DNA of 64,000 nucleotides from assembly GCA_965214875.1 (NCBI GenBank), contig OZ243980.1, forward strand, positions 744,001-808,000, written 5' to 3'. Source of the stretch: CBDAUN01 sp965214875 (GTDB taxonomy: Bacteria; Pseudomonadota; Gammaproteobacteria; Arenicellales; JAJDZL01). Shown one piece after another: positions 27,228 through 35,567 of this stretch. The translations under genes were made by a program, and so were the position numbers. Below the pieces are notes generated by a model. It ran no database searches. It had not been told where the DNA came from and saw only the letters and a list, made by a program, of their open reading frames with translations. Numbering within the stretch: the stretch's first letter is position 1; the number at the start of each line of letters is the position of its first letter.

Positions 27228-27746
27228 TTAAACTTCGTCATATGCTTGAATAAAAGCGGTGCGTGGCTAAGGGTGACCTAGGTGTAAACACAGTTTCGCT
27301 TTGCGCTTGTTCATGCATGGGTTCATGCGAGTCCTCAAAAACACCAGATTAAATGCGGATTGTCGAGGATTGTCCGGGTTCAGATACATGTGAGACTGCC
27401 TGCCTCCTCCCGAGGGACGCAGTCCGAAGGGAAGGGGCGAGTGCGCGAAAATTTTTGAGGTAGCATGGCGATTCTGTGCTTAAGCCGGTGCCGGCCGGCG
27501 AGAAAACGAGCTGCGCCACGGCGGGAATCGCAAGGGCCGGGCCTGCGGATTTTCGATTGCGGTAGAATTATGCCGATATCGGGGATTGTCCGCAATTTTC
27601 GTTTAGGCTGATGCCTCCAGCCGAGGGCCGACGTTTGATGTTCAGGCTTGGTTAGGGGGCAATGGTTCGCGGCGGGCAATAGCCCCGGGCTTTTCCACCA
27701 AATGAGAAATCATATTCCGCACCACACGGGCCATGCCGCCGAAATA
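27228..27746. other. Intergenic stretch with an IS481-type end fragment
   Basis: It holds the presumed promoter of the transporter permease operon (left part) and, from 27381 to about 27480, an outer-end fragment of the IS481-type element also found at 28.9-29.03 kb (CAGATACATGTGAGAC, then a related GC-rich stretch down to AGCATGGCG). The fragment points rightwards, opposite to the other copy. No gene is supported. Confidence 0.5.
27381..27480 (+). mobile_element. Solo 5'-end fragment of the IS481-type element
   Basis: On the plus strand it matches, with substitutions, the reverse complement of 28938-29025: CAGATACATGTGAGAC, CTGCC, GGACGCAGTCCGAAGGGA and AGCATGGCG, where the element's transposase start codon lies. 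Similarity stops just after that codon, so only the outer end is left. Confidence 0.5.
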
Positions 27747-27772
27747 GGTTCATCCCCGTATACACGGGGAAC
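27747..27772 (-). CRISPR. Orphan type I-E CRISPR repeat, distal copy
   Basis: 26 nt identical to the repeat at 29085-29110: GGTTCATCC, then a stem CCCCGT..ACGGGG around ATAC, then AAC. Read on the minus strand it begins GTTCCCCG and ends GATGAACC, the classic type I-E form. It is followed on the plus strand by ~34 nt of spacer-length sequence (27773-27806). No cas gene is in the window. Confidence 0.8.
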
Positions 27773-27941
27773 ACCAAACATTATTAACCGGAAGCCAAGC
27801 AGGAATTTTCATCGTGGCCAGTTCGGCATACGCCCCAAGATGTTCATCCATCACCGGCAACCGAAAATCCCTGCCTCGTCCTGCCTCCCATACCGACTGG
27901 CACGGATCGATCCTCAGCACAGAACAACGCATGGAGGGCAG

Positions 27942-28436
27942 TCATTCGGATGGAGGTTCGTCAGAAGTCAGGAAGCAGGCGCGGTAAAAAGGCTTTTCCA
28001 GGCCGTAGCCGGAATCAGTGCTGTAGATCGCCACCGTGTAGAAATGCCTCGGCTGTAGACCGTCGAACTGGTACTTCCACCAATTGCTGACTGAGGTGTT
28101 TCCTCCTTTCCCTAGATCCCTGACCTGCATGTACGGCGACTCACTTAACCGGGAATCGTTCGACATCACGGCTAGCTTTAACGGCCCGTCGAAGTTAGCC
28201 ACCGTGAAGTCAACTATAGTGACCTTCACAAAATTGTGCCTCGGGGATATGCTGGTAAGACAGTCTGGCCAGCAGTCCTTGTACTTTTCAGTCTTGACAG
28301 GCGTGGTTTGCACTCCGGGCAGCCATGAGTTGCATGCTGCATTTCCAACTATATACGCTCCGGCGGGCTGGGCGGCGGTCACCACCAGCAACAGTGGGGT
28401 AGCGATTTTGAGAAGGGGGTTCAAAAGTTGTTTCAT
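27942..28436 (-). CDS. Small secreted protein inside the split CRISPR remnant
   Basis: 164 residues from the ATG at 28434-28436, preceded by GGAGAAA; the frame is open to 28490 but the charged extension is unlikely. Signal peptide MKQLLNPLLKIATPLLLVVT..QPAGA is followed by a mature part with paired cysteines (NAACNSW, YKDCWPDCL, YRACFL) and a beta-rich region (WWKYQFDGLQPRHFYTVAIYST) reminiscent of a fibronectin-III-like strand pattern. I do not recognise a family. It lies beside an IS481-type copy, as do the secreted genes at 6.9 and 8.1 kb. Confidence 0.55.
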   Translation of the reverse strand: MKQLLNPLLKIATPLLLVVTAAQPAGAYIVGNAACNSWLPGVQTTPVKTEKYKDCWPDCLTSISPRHNFVKVTIVDFTVANFDGPLKLAVMSNDSRLSESPYMQVRDLGKGGNTSVSNWWKYQFDGLQPRHFYTVAIYSTDSGYGLEKPFYRACFLTSDEPPSE

Positions 28437-28504
28437 TGTCGGTTTCTCCAAGTCATGGTTGTTTTTCCGTATTATGCCACTCTTTCTCACACAATATTAT
28501 AAAT

Positions 28505-28548
28505 GTACTGGTTCAATACATATGATGTACGGGTTCAATACATATGAG
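28505..28548 (+). repeat. Two tandem 22-bp units at the IS481-type 3' end
   Basis: 28505-28526 and 28527-28548 share GTAC.GGTTCAATACATATGA with two differences. The tandem could be a transposase binding site at the element end or the scar of two nested insertions. Confidence 0.7.
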
Positions 28549-28553
28549 ACTTT

Positions 28554-28939
28554 TCAGGCGGCAAGCGCGCTTTGGTTGAAGTTTTCATTATACGCCTGCA
28601 TGGGGGTGCGTTGTCCGAGCGCCTGATGCGGCAGGCGTTGCAGAAGCGCTCGAATTTGGCCAGCTCGAGCTCGGCGGCGGCATCGGTTGGTCAGGGCGCG
28701 GACGCGCCCTGCTCGCGCAGGCGCCGCTTCCAGCGGTAGAGCGTCGCCCGGGAGCAGCCGATCGCCTTCAGGGCGGTCGCCTTCGCAGCGAAGCCGGTCG
28801 AGCTGGTCGAAGCGCTCGGCGGCCTGCGGCGAAAGTTCGTCGCGGACCGCGTCGAGACGACAGAATCTGCGGTGCGGACATTCGGTTTGCATGGCGCATT
28901 CTCCCGCCCTTCGGCTGCTGGATTGCTATCAAGCGCCAT
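28554..28939 (-). pseudogene. IS481-type transposase remnant, N-terminus joined to C-terminus
   Basis: The start MALDSNPAAEGRENAPCKPN lies at 28939. The helix-turn-helix part is read partly from a second frame, and the C-terminal HQALGQRTPMQAYNENFNQ ends at 28554. About two-thirds of a normal IS481-type transposase, including all DDE residues, is absent. The same C-terminus occurs at 8030-8126. Confidence 0.55.
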
Positions 28940-29084
28940 GCTGCCTGAAAATGCTTTCGCGCGCCCGCCGCCTCCCTTCGGACTGCGTCCTTCGGGAAGG
29001 GGCGGGCGGTCTCACATGTATCTGACACCGGACAACTAATTTTCAAACTGATACACTACCGAAGTAGGAAGTCAAGCAGGAATC

Positions 29085-29110
29085 GGTTCATCCCCGTATA
29101 CACGGGGAAC
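29085..29110 (-). CRISPR. Orphan type I-E CRISPR repeat, leader-proximal copy
   Basis: Identical over 26 nt to 27747-27772, and preceded on the plus strand by C as in standard 28/29-nt I-E repeats. On the minus strand it follows an A-rich stretch (29111-29165) directly, as a leader would. The sequence after the repeat on that strand (29083 downwards) begins ATTCCTGCTTGACTTCC, which is repeated with one change beside the other CRISPR repeat. Confidence 0.8.
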
Positions 29111-29485
29111 ATTAAGTTCGTTAGATGCACTTCTAATAGTTTGTGTTTTTTCTTTTTCATCTTTTCTTGCCCGTCAACTGCTTTGTTGTTGGATATGGAC
29201 TTCGGTAGTGTTTACCGTGGTATCGGTGTTGCCGACTCCCAATGAAAGTTATCGGGTTTCGTTTGGTAGCGGCACTGCGAGATTTGTTTGCCTCTGCTCT
29301 GTGGCCATTGCGCCAACATTGCGCATGGAGCATCATGCATATCAATCACTGAAATAGATCATGGGCAATTCCTGCTTTCAATCGAAAGCAGGTGCGGCAC
29401 TAGCCAGTCGCAGTCCTAACCATCGTGCTTGCATCGCACATTTTTGCTAAACCGCAATTGATGCCGATCATGGAGTTGCCGAGCG
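29111..29485. other. Intergenic stretch with a possible CRISPR leader and a small hairpin
   Basis: 29111-29165 is AT-rich (A-rich on the minus strand) and could be the relic leader of the CRISPR array. A 9-bp hairpin (29371-29379 with 29384-29392, CCTGCTTTC and its complement) lies about 95 bp beyond the end of glmS and might end its transcript, although no T-run follows. No gene is supported. Confidence 0.4.
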
Positions 29486-31324
29486 TCATTCGACGGTCAC
29501 AGATTTCGCCAGATTTCGAGGCCGATCGATGTCTGTACCCTTGATGACAGCTGCATGGTAGGCCAGCAGCTGCAATGCGACAGCATGCAGAATGGGAGAT
29601 GTATACTCGCCAGATGACGCGATTCGGACGATTTCGATCAAGTCGTCGCCAGTGATTGGCGCCCCCGAGTCCGAAAACACGAACAAGCGGCCTTTGCGCG
29701 CACGCACTTCCTGAATGTTGGCCTTAAGCTTGTTGAGCAAGGAATTGTTGGGCGCAACCGCTACCGTTGGCACTCTGGAATCGACCAAAGCTAGAGGGCC
29801 ATGCTTAAGTTCGCCCGCCGGATAGGCTTCCGCATGAATGTAGGAAATCTCTTTCAACTTCAATGCGCCCTCCATCGCGATCGGGAAGTGCGCTCCGCGG
29901 CCAAGAAACAACGCGTGGTCCTTGTCTGCAAACTCCGAGGCAAGCTGAGCAATGCGCCCGTCCAGTTCCAAGGTACGATCGATTCTTGATGGCAAGGCGC
30001 GCAATTCTTCAATGATGTGCGCTTCATCAGATTCGCTCAAGCCTTGCCTCCGAGCCAAAGCAATGCTCACCAGCAATAGCGAAACCAGTTGCGTGGTAAA
30101 TGCCTTGGTCGATGCCACTGCGATTTCTGGACCGGCATGGGTTTGCAAAACCAGGTCGCTCGCTCGCACCAACGAACTGAACGGCGAGTTGGTTATGGCG
30201 AGCGAGTGCGAATAGCCGATTCGCCGCGCTTCATCCAGCGCTGCAAGCGTGTCGGCTGTTTCGCCCGACTGGGAGATGGCGATGACCAGCGCATTTTCGG
30301 GAACCGCATGCTCGCGATATCGAAACTCGCTTGCAATCTCGGCGCGGCACGGCATGCCGAATGATTCAAGCCAGTTTTCTGCGACAAGTCCCGCATAGTA
30401 GCTGGTGCCGCAGGCGATGATTTGCACAGCTTGCACCTGATCGAATACATCTTCAGCGGCATAGCCGAAAGTTTGCTTTTCAAGCAGACGGTTCGATGCG
30501 ATTCGGTTCTCTAAGGTTTCTGCGACCGCCGTGCCTTGCTCGAAAATCTCCTTTTGCATGTAATGGGAATAGCCGATCAGCGAAATCGGGTCGGCCCGCA
30601 ATTCCAGCGGCAGCCGCTCACGCTCAACTTGATGGCCGTGCACATCGTAGACCTGCACAGAGTTGCCAAAGCTGATTTGCGCGACATCGCCGTTCTCCAA
30701 GACAATCGCCGAGTGGGCGATATCGGCCAATGCGATCATGTCCGATGCGACAAACAGCTCGTCGTTGCCCATCCCGATGATAAGCGGACTGCCTTGGCGC
30801 GCAACAGCAATCGTCGACGGATCCGAAACTGAAATGGCTGCAATCGAATACGACCCGCTCAATCGTTCCACCGTGCACCGCATGGCGCCGATGAAGCTCT
30901 CGCCGCGATGAATGTAATGGACTATTTCATGGGCGATCACTTCTGTATCTGTTTCAGATTCAAAATCGATGCCGTCCTTGCGGTGAGTCTCGCGCAGCTG
31001 CTCGTAGTTTTCGATGACTCCATTGCAAACCACTGCGATGCGCTGATTCGCGATGATGGGATGCGCGTTTATCGTGCTCGGGGCGCCATGGGTTGCCCAG
31101 CGCGTATGTCCGACAGCAGTGGTTCCGGAAATCGCGTGCCCGTTGCCGATCATGTCGACAAGGGTTTTCACTCTGCCGGCGCAACGCGTACGCGAAAATT
31201 CTCCGTCTTGATTGATCGTTGCGATGCCGGCTGAGTCATAGCCGCGATACTCGAGGCGTTGCAATCCATCTAGTAGCAGAGGCACTACATCGCGACTCGA
31301 CACAGCTCCAATGATTCCGCACAT
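29486..31324 (-). CDS. glmS: Glutamine-fructose-6-phosphate aminotransferase
   Basis: 612 residues, the normal size. It starts MCGIIGAVSSRDV, placing the glutaminase nucleophile Cys right after Met1. The N-terminal Ntn domain has GHTRWATHG and CNGVIENYEQLR. The two SIS domains contain ACGTSYYAG and ISQSGETADTLAAL, and the end DRPRNLAKSVTVE is conserved. It makes glucosamine-6-phosphate for peptidoglycan and LPS. It follows glmU by 15 nt in the usual gammaproteobacterial atp-glmU-glmS order. Confidence 0.96.
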   Translation of the reverse strand: MCGIIGAVSSRDVVPLLLDGLQRLEYRGYDSAGIATINQDGEFSRTRCAGRVKTLVDMIGNGHAISGTTAVGHTRWATHGAPSTINAHPIIANQRIAVVCNGVIENYEQLRETHRKDGIDFESETDTEVIAHEIVHYIHRGESFIGAMRCTVERLSGSYSIAAISVSDPSTIAVARQGSPLIIGMGNDELFVASDMIALADIAHSAIVLENGDVAQISFGNSVQVYDVHGHQVERERLPLELRADPISLIGYSHYMQKEIFEQGTAVAETLENRIASNRLLEKQTFGYAAEDVFDQVQAVQIIACGTSYYAGLVAENWLESFGMPCRAEIASEFRYREHAVPENALVIAISQSGETADTLAALDEARRIGYSHSLAITNSPFSSLVRASDLVLQTHAGPEIAVASTKAFTTQLVSLLLVSIALARRQGLSESDEAHIIEELRALPSRIDRTLELDGRIAQLASEFADKDHALFLGRGAHFPIAMEGALKLKEISYIHAEAYPAGELKHGPLALVDSRVPTVAVAPNNSLLNKLKANIQEVRARKGRLFVFSDSGAPITGDDLIEIVRIASSGEYTSPILHAVALQLLAYHAAVIKGTDIDRPRNLAKSVTVE

Positions 31325-31339
31325 GGCCGAGCCTCGCGC

Positions 31340-32716
31340 CTACCCGGATGGCCTGTTTTTGCGCAGGCGGTCGACAGGAAATGCTCGCATCTTGGAACGC
31401 TCGACCGCCATCTGTCCGTTTTCAACAGATCTGGTCAATGTCGAGCCGGCCCCGACGACGGCATCCTTGCCGATTTCAATCGGGGCAACGAGCGCGGCGT
31501 TCGAGCCGATAAATGACCGGTCGCCAATGACGGTTCGATGTTTTTTTTCACCGTCGTAATTGCAGGTGATTACGCCTGCGCCGACATTGACCTCGTCACC
31601 AACTGCGGAATCGCCGATGTAGGATAGGTGGCTGGCCTTGGTTCGATTGCCAAGGCTTGATCGATTGATCTCGACGAAATTGCCGATCCTGCTTTGTTCT
31701 CCGACAGTCGAACCCGGGCGAATGCGCGCGAATGGGCCAATTGTCGCTCCTTGATGAATCACTGCGCCTTCAACGACGCAGTTCGCTTCAACCGTCACAT
31801 TGGACCGCAGAAGCGAATCGCGAATGATGCAGTTCGGACCGATTAGAACGGCATCGTGCAAAACGACATCGCCCTCCAAAACGACATTGACATCGATCGA
31901 ACAGTCCTTTCCGGCACTGCAGCTTCCGCGCAAGTCGAATCGATTGGGGTCGGCGATGAAAACGCCGCTTTCCATGAGTCTTTCGGCATTTTCGCGCTGA
32001 TGCATGCGTTCAAGCGCAACCTGCTCGGTTCTGCTGTTCACGCCGCTGACTTCGATCGGGCTTGACGGTGCGCATGTTTCTACCTTAGCTCCGCTATCGA
32101 GCGCGATTTGGACAACATCCGTCAAATAATACTCGCTTTGACTGTTCGCGCTGCCAATTTGCAGCAGCCAATCCTTAAGCGATTCGGATCTTGCCGCAAT
32201 CGGCCCGATGTTGACTTCGCTAATATTCAGTTGCTGTCCGGTTGCATCCTTATGCTCGACAACGCCGGCCACCTGCCCCTCGCCGGTACGCAAGACTCTG
32301 CCAAAACCGGTCGGGTCGTCAAGATGACCGGTCAGCAAGGCTAGCCGACCATGTTCGGCCGCTTTGCCGAGATTGACCATTGTCTCGGAACTGACAAATG
32401 GATTGTCGCTGTAGAGTACCACCGCTACCGAATCGTTTTCGACATGCGGCAGCGCTTGAATGACAGCGTGAGCTGTTCCGAGCGGAGATTTTTGCAAGAC
32501 CCAATTGATATCCGAATCCGGTGCGACGGCTTTTAGCGCCTCGCAAGCCGATTCGCCATGCACGATGTGCATTCGGTTAATGCCGGCTTTGCGTACGCTG
32601 AGCAGAATATGCGCCAGCATCGGCTTTCCGCCGATCAGCTGAAGCGCCTTGGGCCTAGTTGAGCCCATGCGTACGCCTTTCCCGCCAGCTAGGATGATTG
32701 CTTCGATTTTCGGCAA
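31340..32716 (-). CDS. glmU: Bifunctional GlcNAc-1-P uridyltransferase/GlcN-1-P acetyltransferase
   Basis: 458 residues from a TTG at 32714-32716, which has GGAG about eight bases upstream and gives the family start (M)PKIEAIILAGGKGVRMGS; a longer GTG frame reaches 32764. The N-terminal pyrophosphorylase domain has GGKGVRM and YSDNP. The C-terminal left-handed beta helix has hexapeptide repeats and the acetyltransferase region LSYIGDSAVGDEVNVGAG. It supplies UDP-GlcNAc from the GlmS product. The usual AAGKGTRM is here GGKGVRM, a mild variation. Confidence 0.95.
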   Translation of the reverse strand: MPKIEAIILAGGKGVRMGSTRPKALQLIGGKPMLAHILLSVRKAGINRMHIVHGESACEALKAVAPDSDINWVLQKSPLGTAHAVIQALPHVENDSVAVVLYSDNPFVSSETMVNLGKAAEHGRLALLTGHLDDPTGFGRVLRTGEGQVAGVVEHKDATGQQLNISEVNIGPIAARSESLKDWLLQIGSANSQSEYYLTDVVQIALDSGAKVETCAPSSPIEVSGVNSRTEQVALERMHQRENAERLMESGVFIADPNRFDLRGSCSAGKDCSIDVNVVLEGDVVLHDAVLIGPNCIIRDSLLRSNVTVEANCVVEGAVIHQGATIGPFARIRPGSTVGEQSRIGNFVEINRSSLGNRTKASHLSYIGDSAVGDEVNVGAGVITCNYDGEKKHRTVIGDRSFIGSNAALVAPIEIGKDAVVGAGSTLTRSVENGQMAVERSKMRAFPVDRLRKNRPSG

Positions 32717-32784
32717 CGGAGCTTCTCCACAATCAATGCTGCGGCGCGGCTTGGCCGTCGCCACGCGAGGTTGCTATAGGCGCG

Positions 32785-33204
32785 CTAGCGCCGAATCTGC
32801 TTGAGCTTGCGCACCGCGCGCAACTGAGCGGCTGCTTGTGCAAGTTCCGCTTTGGCGCGAGCGAGCTCCATTTCGGAAGTCTTTTCCTGCATGTCTCGTT
32901 CCGCTTGCTGCTGCGCTTCAAGCGCTTTGGCTTCGTCAAGGTCGGCTGCGCGAACCGCGGTATCGGACAATATGGTGACTTGATGCGGCTGGATTTCTAA
33001 AATGCCGCCGGAGACGAAAAAAAACTGCTCGCTGCCGTCGTCTTGCTGCACCCGCACCTCGCCCGGCTTTAACCGGGTCAGCAAGGGGGCGTGCTGCGGC
33101 GCAATGCCGACATCGCCCAGTTCCGCCGAAGCGAACACCATCGTCCCTTCGCCGCTCCAGATGGACTCTTCGGCGCTGACGATCTCTACCCGAATGGCGC
33201 TCAT
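32785..33204 (-). CDS. atpC: ATP synthase epsilon subunit
   Basis: 139 residues. The N-terminal beta-sandwich has MSAIRVEIVSAEESIWSGEG, GDVGIAPQHAPLLTRLKPG and GGILEIQPHQVTILSDTA. The C-terminal part is the usual helical hairpin with many Ala, Glu and Gln, ending LRAVRKLKQIRR. It couples rotor and catalytic head and can inhibit ATP hydrolysis. It is the last gene of the atp operon, and glmU begins 68 nt further on. Confidence 0.95.
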   Translation of the reverse strand: MSAIRVEIVSAEESIWSGEGTMVFASAELGDVGIAPQHAPLLTRLKPGEVRVQQDDGSEQFFFVSGGILEIQPHQVTILSDTAVRAADLDEAKALEAQQQAERDMQEKTSEMELARAKAELAQAAAQLRAVRKLKQIRR

Positions 33205-33217
33205 TGGTCGATTGCCT

Positions 33218-34600
33218 CTAAGCGGCCTGCTGTTCCGCCGACTGGACCACTTCCTCGATCGGCCCTACCATGTAGAACGCCTGCTCGGGGATATGATCGT
33301 AGTCGCCATCGACAATGCCTTGGAACCCCTTGATCGTCTCTGCCAGCGAAACGTATTTTCCAGCGCTTCCCGTGAATGTTTCCGCGACAAAGAACGGCTG
33401 CGACAGGAACCGCTGAATCTTCCGCGCTCTCGAAACGGTCAGCTTGTCGTCTTCGGATAGCTCATCCATGCCCAAAATGGCAATGATGTCGCGCAATTCC
33501 TTATAGCGCTGCAAGGTGCCTTGTACCGCGCGCGCGGTGTCGTAGTGCTCTTGCCCCACCACTAGCGGATCAAGCTGGCGGCTGGTAGAATCCAGCGGAT
33601 CCACCGCAGGATATATGCCCAGTTCCGCAATTTGCCGCGACAGCACGAGCGTCGCGTCAAGATGCGCGAAAGTTGTCGCTGGCGACGGGTCGGTCAAGTC
33701 GTCCGCCGGCACATAGACTGCCTGAAAAGAGGTGATCGAGCCGGTGCGCGTCGAAGTGATGCGCTCTTGCAGGATGCCCATTTCCGCTGCCAGCGTGGGC
33801 TGGTAGCCTACCGCGGACGGCATGCGTCCGAGCAGTGCGGATACTTCGACGCCGGCGAGCGTGTAGCGATATATGTTGTCGATGAACAACAGCACATCGC
33901 GACCTTCATCTCTAAAATACTCGGAGATGGTCAGCCCTGAAAGTGCGACGCGCAAGCGGTTGCCGGGCGGTTCGTTCATTTGCCCGTAGACCAGCGCCAC
34001 CTTGTTGAGCACGTCCGCCTCTCTCATTTCATGATAGAAGTCGTTGCCCTCTCGGGTTCGTTCGCCGACTCCGGCGAATACCGAATAGCCGGCATGCTCG
34101 ATTGCGATATTTCGAATCAGCTCCATAAGAGTGACGGTCTTGCCGACTCCGGCACCGCCGAATAGTCCGATCTTGCCGCCCTTGGCGATCGGCATGATCA
34201 GATCGATCACCTTGATGCCGGTTTCGAGAATCTCTACTGCTGAAGCCTGCTCCGTGAAACCTGGCGCCTTGCGATGAATCGGCCATCGGTGCTCGGCCTC
34301 GACTGGTCCTTTTTCGTCAACCGGCTCGCCCAGGACGTTCATGATCCGTCCAAGCGTCGGTTCGCCGACCGGCACGGTGATCGGCTTTCCGGTGTTGGTG
34401 ACGCCGAGCCCGCGCTGCAAGCCGTCGCTCGACCCCATCGAAATGGTGCGCACGACGCCGTCGCCCATCTGCTGCTGAACCTCCAGTGTCAGGCCGGTGC
34501 TTTCTACCGTGAGCGCGTCGAATACCTTTGGCACTTCGGAACGCGGGAATTCCACATCCACTACTGCGCCGATGATTTCCACAATTTTGCCTTGTGTCAT
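33218..34600 (-). CDS. atpD: ATP synthase beta subunit
   Basis: 460 residues, the usual size. Walker A is GGAGVGKT near residue 153, with GERTREGNDFYHEM, the LLFIDNIYRYT Walker B region and the signature PAVDPLDSTSRQLDP. Beta subunits carry the catalytic nucleotide sites of F1. Walker B reads IDNIYRY where most species have IDNIFRF, a conservative change. atpC follows after 13 nt. Confidence 0.97.
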   Translation of the reverse strand: MTQGKIVEIIGAVVDVEFPRSEVPKVFDALTVESTGLTLEVQQQMGDGVVRTISMGSSDGLQRGLGVTNTGKPITVPVGEPTLGRIMNVLGEPVDEKGPVEAEHRWPIHRKAPGFTEQASAVEILETGIKVIDLIMPIAKGGKIGLFGGAGVGKTVTLMELIRNIAIEHAGYSVFAGVGERTREGNDFYHEMREADVLNKVALVYGQMNEPPGNRLRVALSGLTISEYFRDEGRDVLLFIDNIYRYTLAGVEVSALLGRMPSAVGYQPTLAAEMGILQERITSTRTGSITSFQAVYVPADDLTDPSPATTFAHLDATLVLSRQIAELGIYPAVDPLDSTSRQLDPLVVGQEHYDTARAVQGTLQRYKELRDIIAILGMDELSEDDKLTVSRARKIQRFLSQPFFVAETFTGSAGKYVSLAETIKGFQGIVDGDYDHIPEQAFYMVGPIEEVVQSAEQQAA

Positions 34601-34652
34601 GACTGCCTCTTGTCCTATGTCATTCGTGATGCTGTTGTCTTGCAGATTGCAT

Positions 34653-35516
34653 TTAGACTGCGGCTGCGCCGCCGACGATCTCGGAGATTTCCTGAGTGAT
34701 CGCGGCTTGGCGCGCCTTGTTGTAAATCAGTTTGAGTTCGTCGATCAGATTGCCCGCATTGTCCGATGCCGCTTTCATCGCGACCATGCGCGCCGATTGC
34801 TCGCAGGCGATATTTTCTACCACGCTTCGATACACCAGCGACTCCACATAGCGAGTCATGAGCGCATCGATGACCACTTTTGATTCCGGCTCGTAGATGT
34901 AGTCCCAGTAATGGGATGCCGAATCATCCGGCTGGGCGGACTTGACCGGCAGAATCTGCTCAATAGTCGGCCCTTGCGTCATGGTGTTGACGAATCGGTT
35001 GCTAGCAAGGTAGAGTCGGTCGATGCTGCCAGCTTCGTATGCGTCGAGCATCACCCGCACTGCGCCGATCAGCTCGACGACTTGCGGCGCATCGCCAAGA
35101 TGCGACGCTTGGCACAGCACGTCTGCGCCGATTCGTCGAAAAAAGCCGATTCCCTTCACGCCGATAATGCCGAATCGCACCGGAATATTCTGCTCGTTCC
35201 ACTGCGAGATGGACTCGACCGCCGAGCGGAAAAGGTTGATGTTCAAGCCCCCGCACAAACCTCGATCGGAGCTGACAACGATGTATCCGACCGCCTTGGC
35301 CTCGCGCTCTTCGGTGTAAGGATGCTTGTACTCTAGATGAGCGTGCGCCAGATGCCCGATCACCGTTTGAATGGTGTCGGCATACGGACGCGCCGCGTTC
35401 ATCCGATCTTGCGCCCGGCGCATCTTGCTTGCAGCGACCATCTCCATCGCAGAAGTGATCTTCTGCGTATTCTGGATGCTGCGAATCTTTGTTCGAATCT
35501 CTTTGGTTCCGGACAT
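34653..35516 (-). CDS. atpG: ATP synthase gamma subunit
   Basis: 287 residues, starting MSGTKEIRTKIRSIQNTQKITSAMEMVAASKMRRAQDRM, the conserved coiled-coil shaft, and ending LIYNKARQAAITQEISEIVGGAAAV. SSDRGLCGGLN is present. It forms the rotating central stalk between the c ring and the alpha-beta head, and lies between atpA and atpD as usual. Confidence 0.96.
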   Translation of the reverse strand: MSGTKEIRTKIRSIQNTQKITSAMEMVAASKMRRAQDRMNAARPYADTIQTVIGHLAHAHLEYKHPYTEEREAKAVGYIVVSSDRGLCGGLNINLFRSAVESISQWNEQNIPVRFGIIGVKGIGFFRRIGADVLCQASHLGDAPQVVELIGAVRVMLDAYEAGSIDRLYLASNRFVNTMTQGPTIEQILPVKSAQPDDSASHYWDYIYEPESKVVIDALMTRYVESLVYRSVVENIACEQSARMVAMKAASDNAGNLIDELKLIYNKARQAAITQEISEIVGGAAAV

Positions 35517-35567
35517 TGATTCAGTACCTTCCGATTAAATTGGTCAATCGCTTGGCGACAGCTGCGT

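Larger units (their letters stand above)
28504..29055 (-). mobile_element. Internally deleted IS481-type element
   Basis: The suggested limits are TGT..ACA (28504 and 29055), with weakly matching outer ends (TGTACTGGTTCAATACA and TGTATCAGTTTGAAAAT). Inside, minus-strand frames give the N-terminal helix-turn-helix (LKAIGCSRATLYRWKRRLRE) and, after a large deletion and frame change, the transposase C-terminus (PHQALGQRTPMQAYNENFNQ). The catalytic core is missing. I found no clear target duplication, and the exact limits are inferred. Confidence 0.5.

Noticed and set aside
27747..29110. A functional CRISPR array
   Set aside because: Only two repeats are present, separated by 1.3 kb, with no regular repeat-spacer series and no cas genes in the window.
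29371..29392. Terminator for glmS
   Set aside because: The 9-bp hairpin lacks a T-run on the minus strand and lies about 95 bp past the stop, so it is only mentioned in the intergenic entry.
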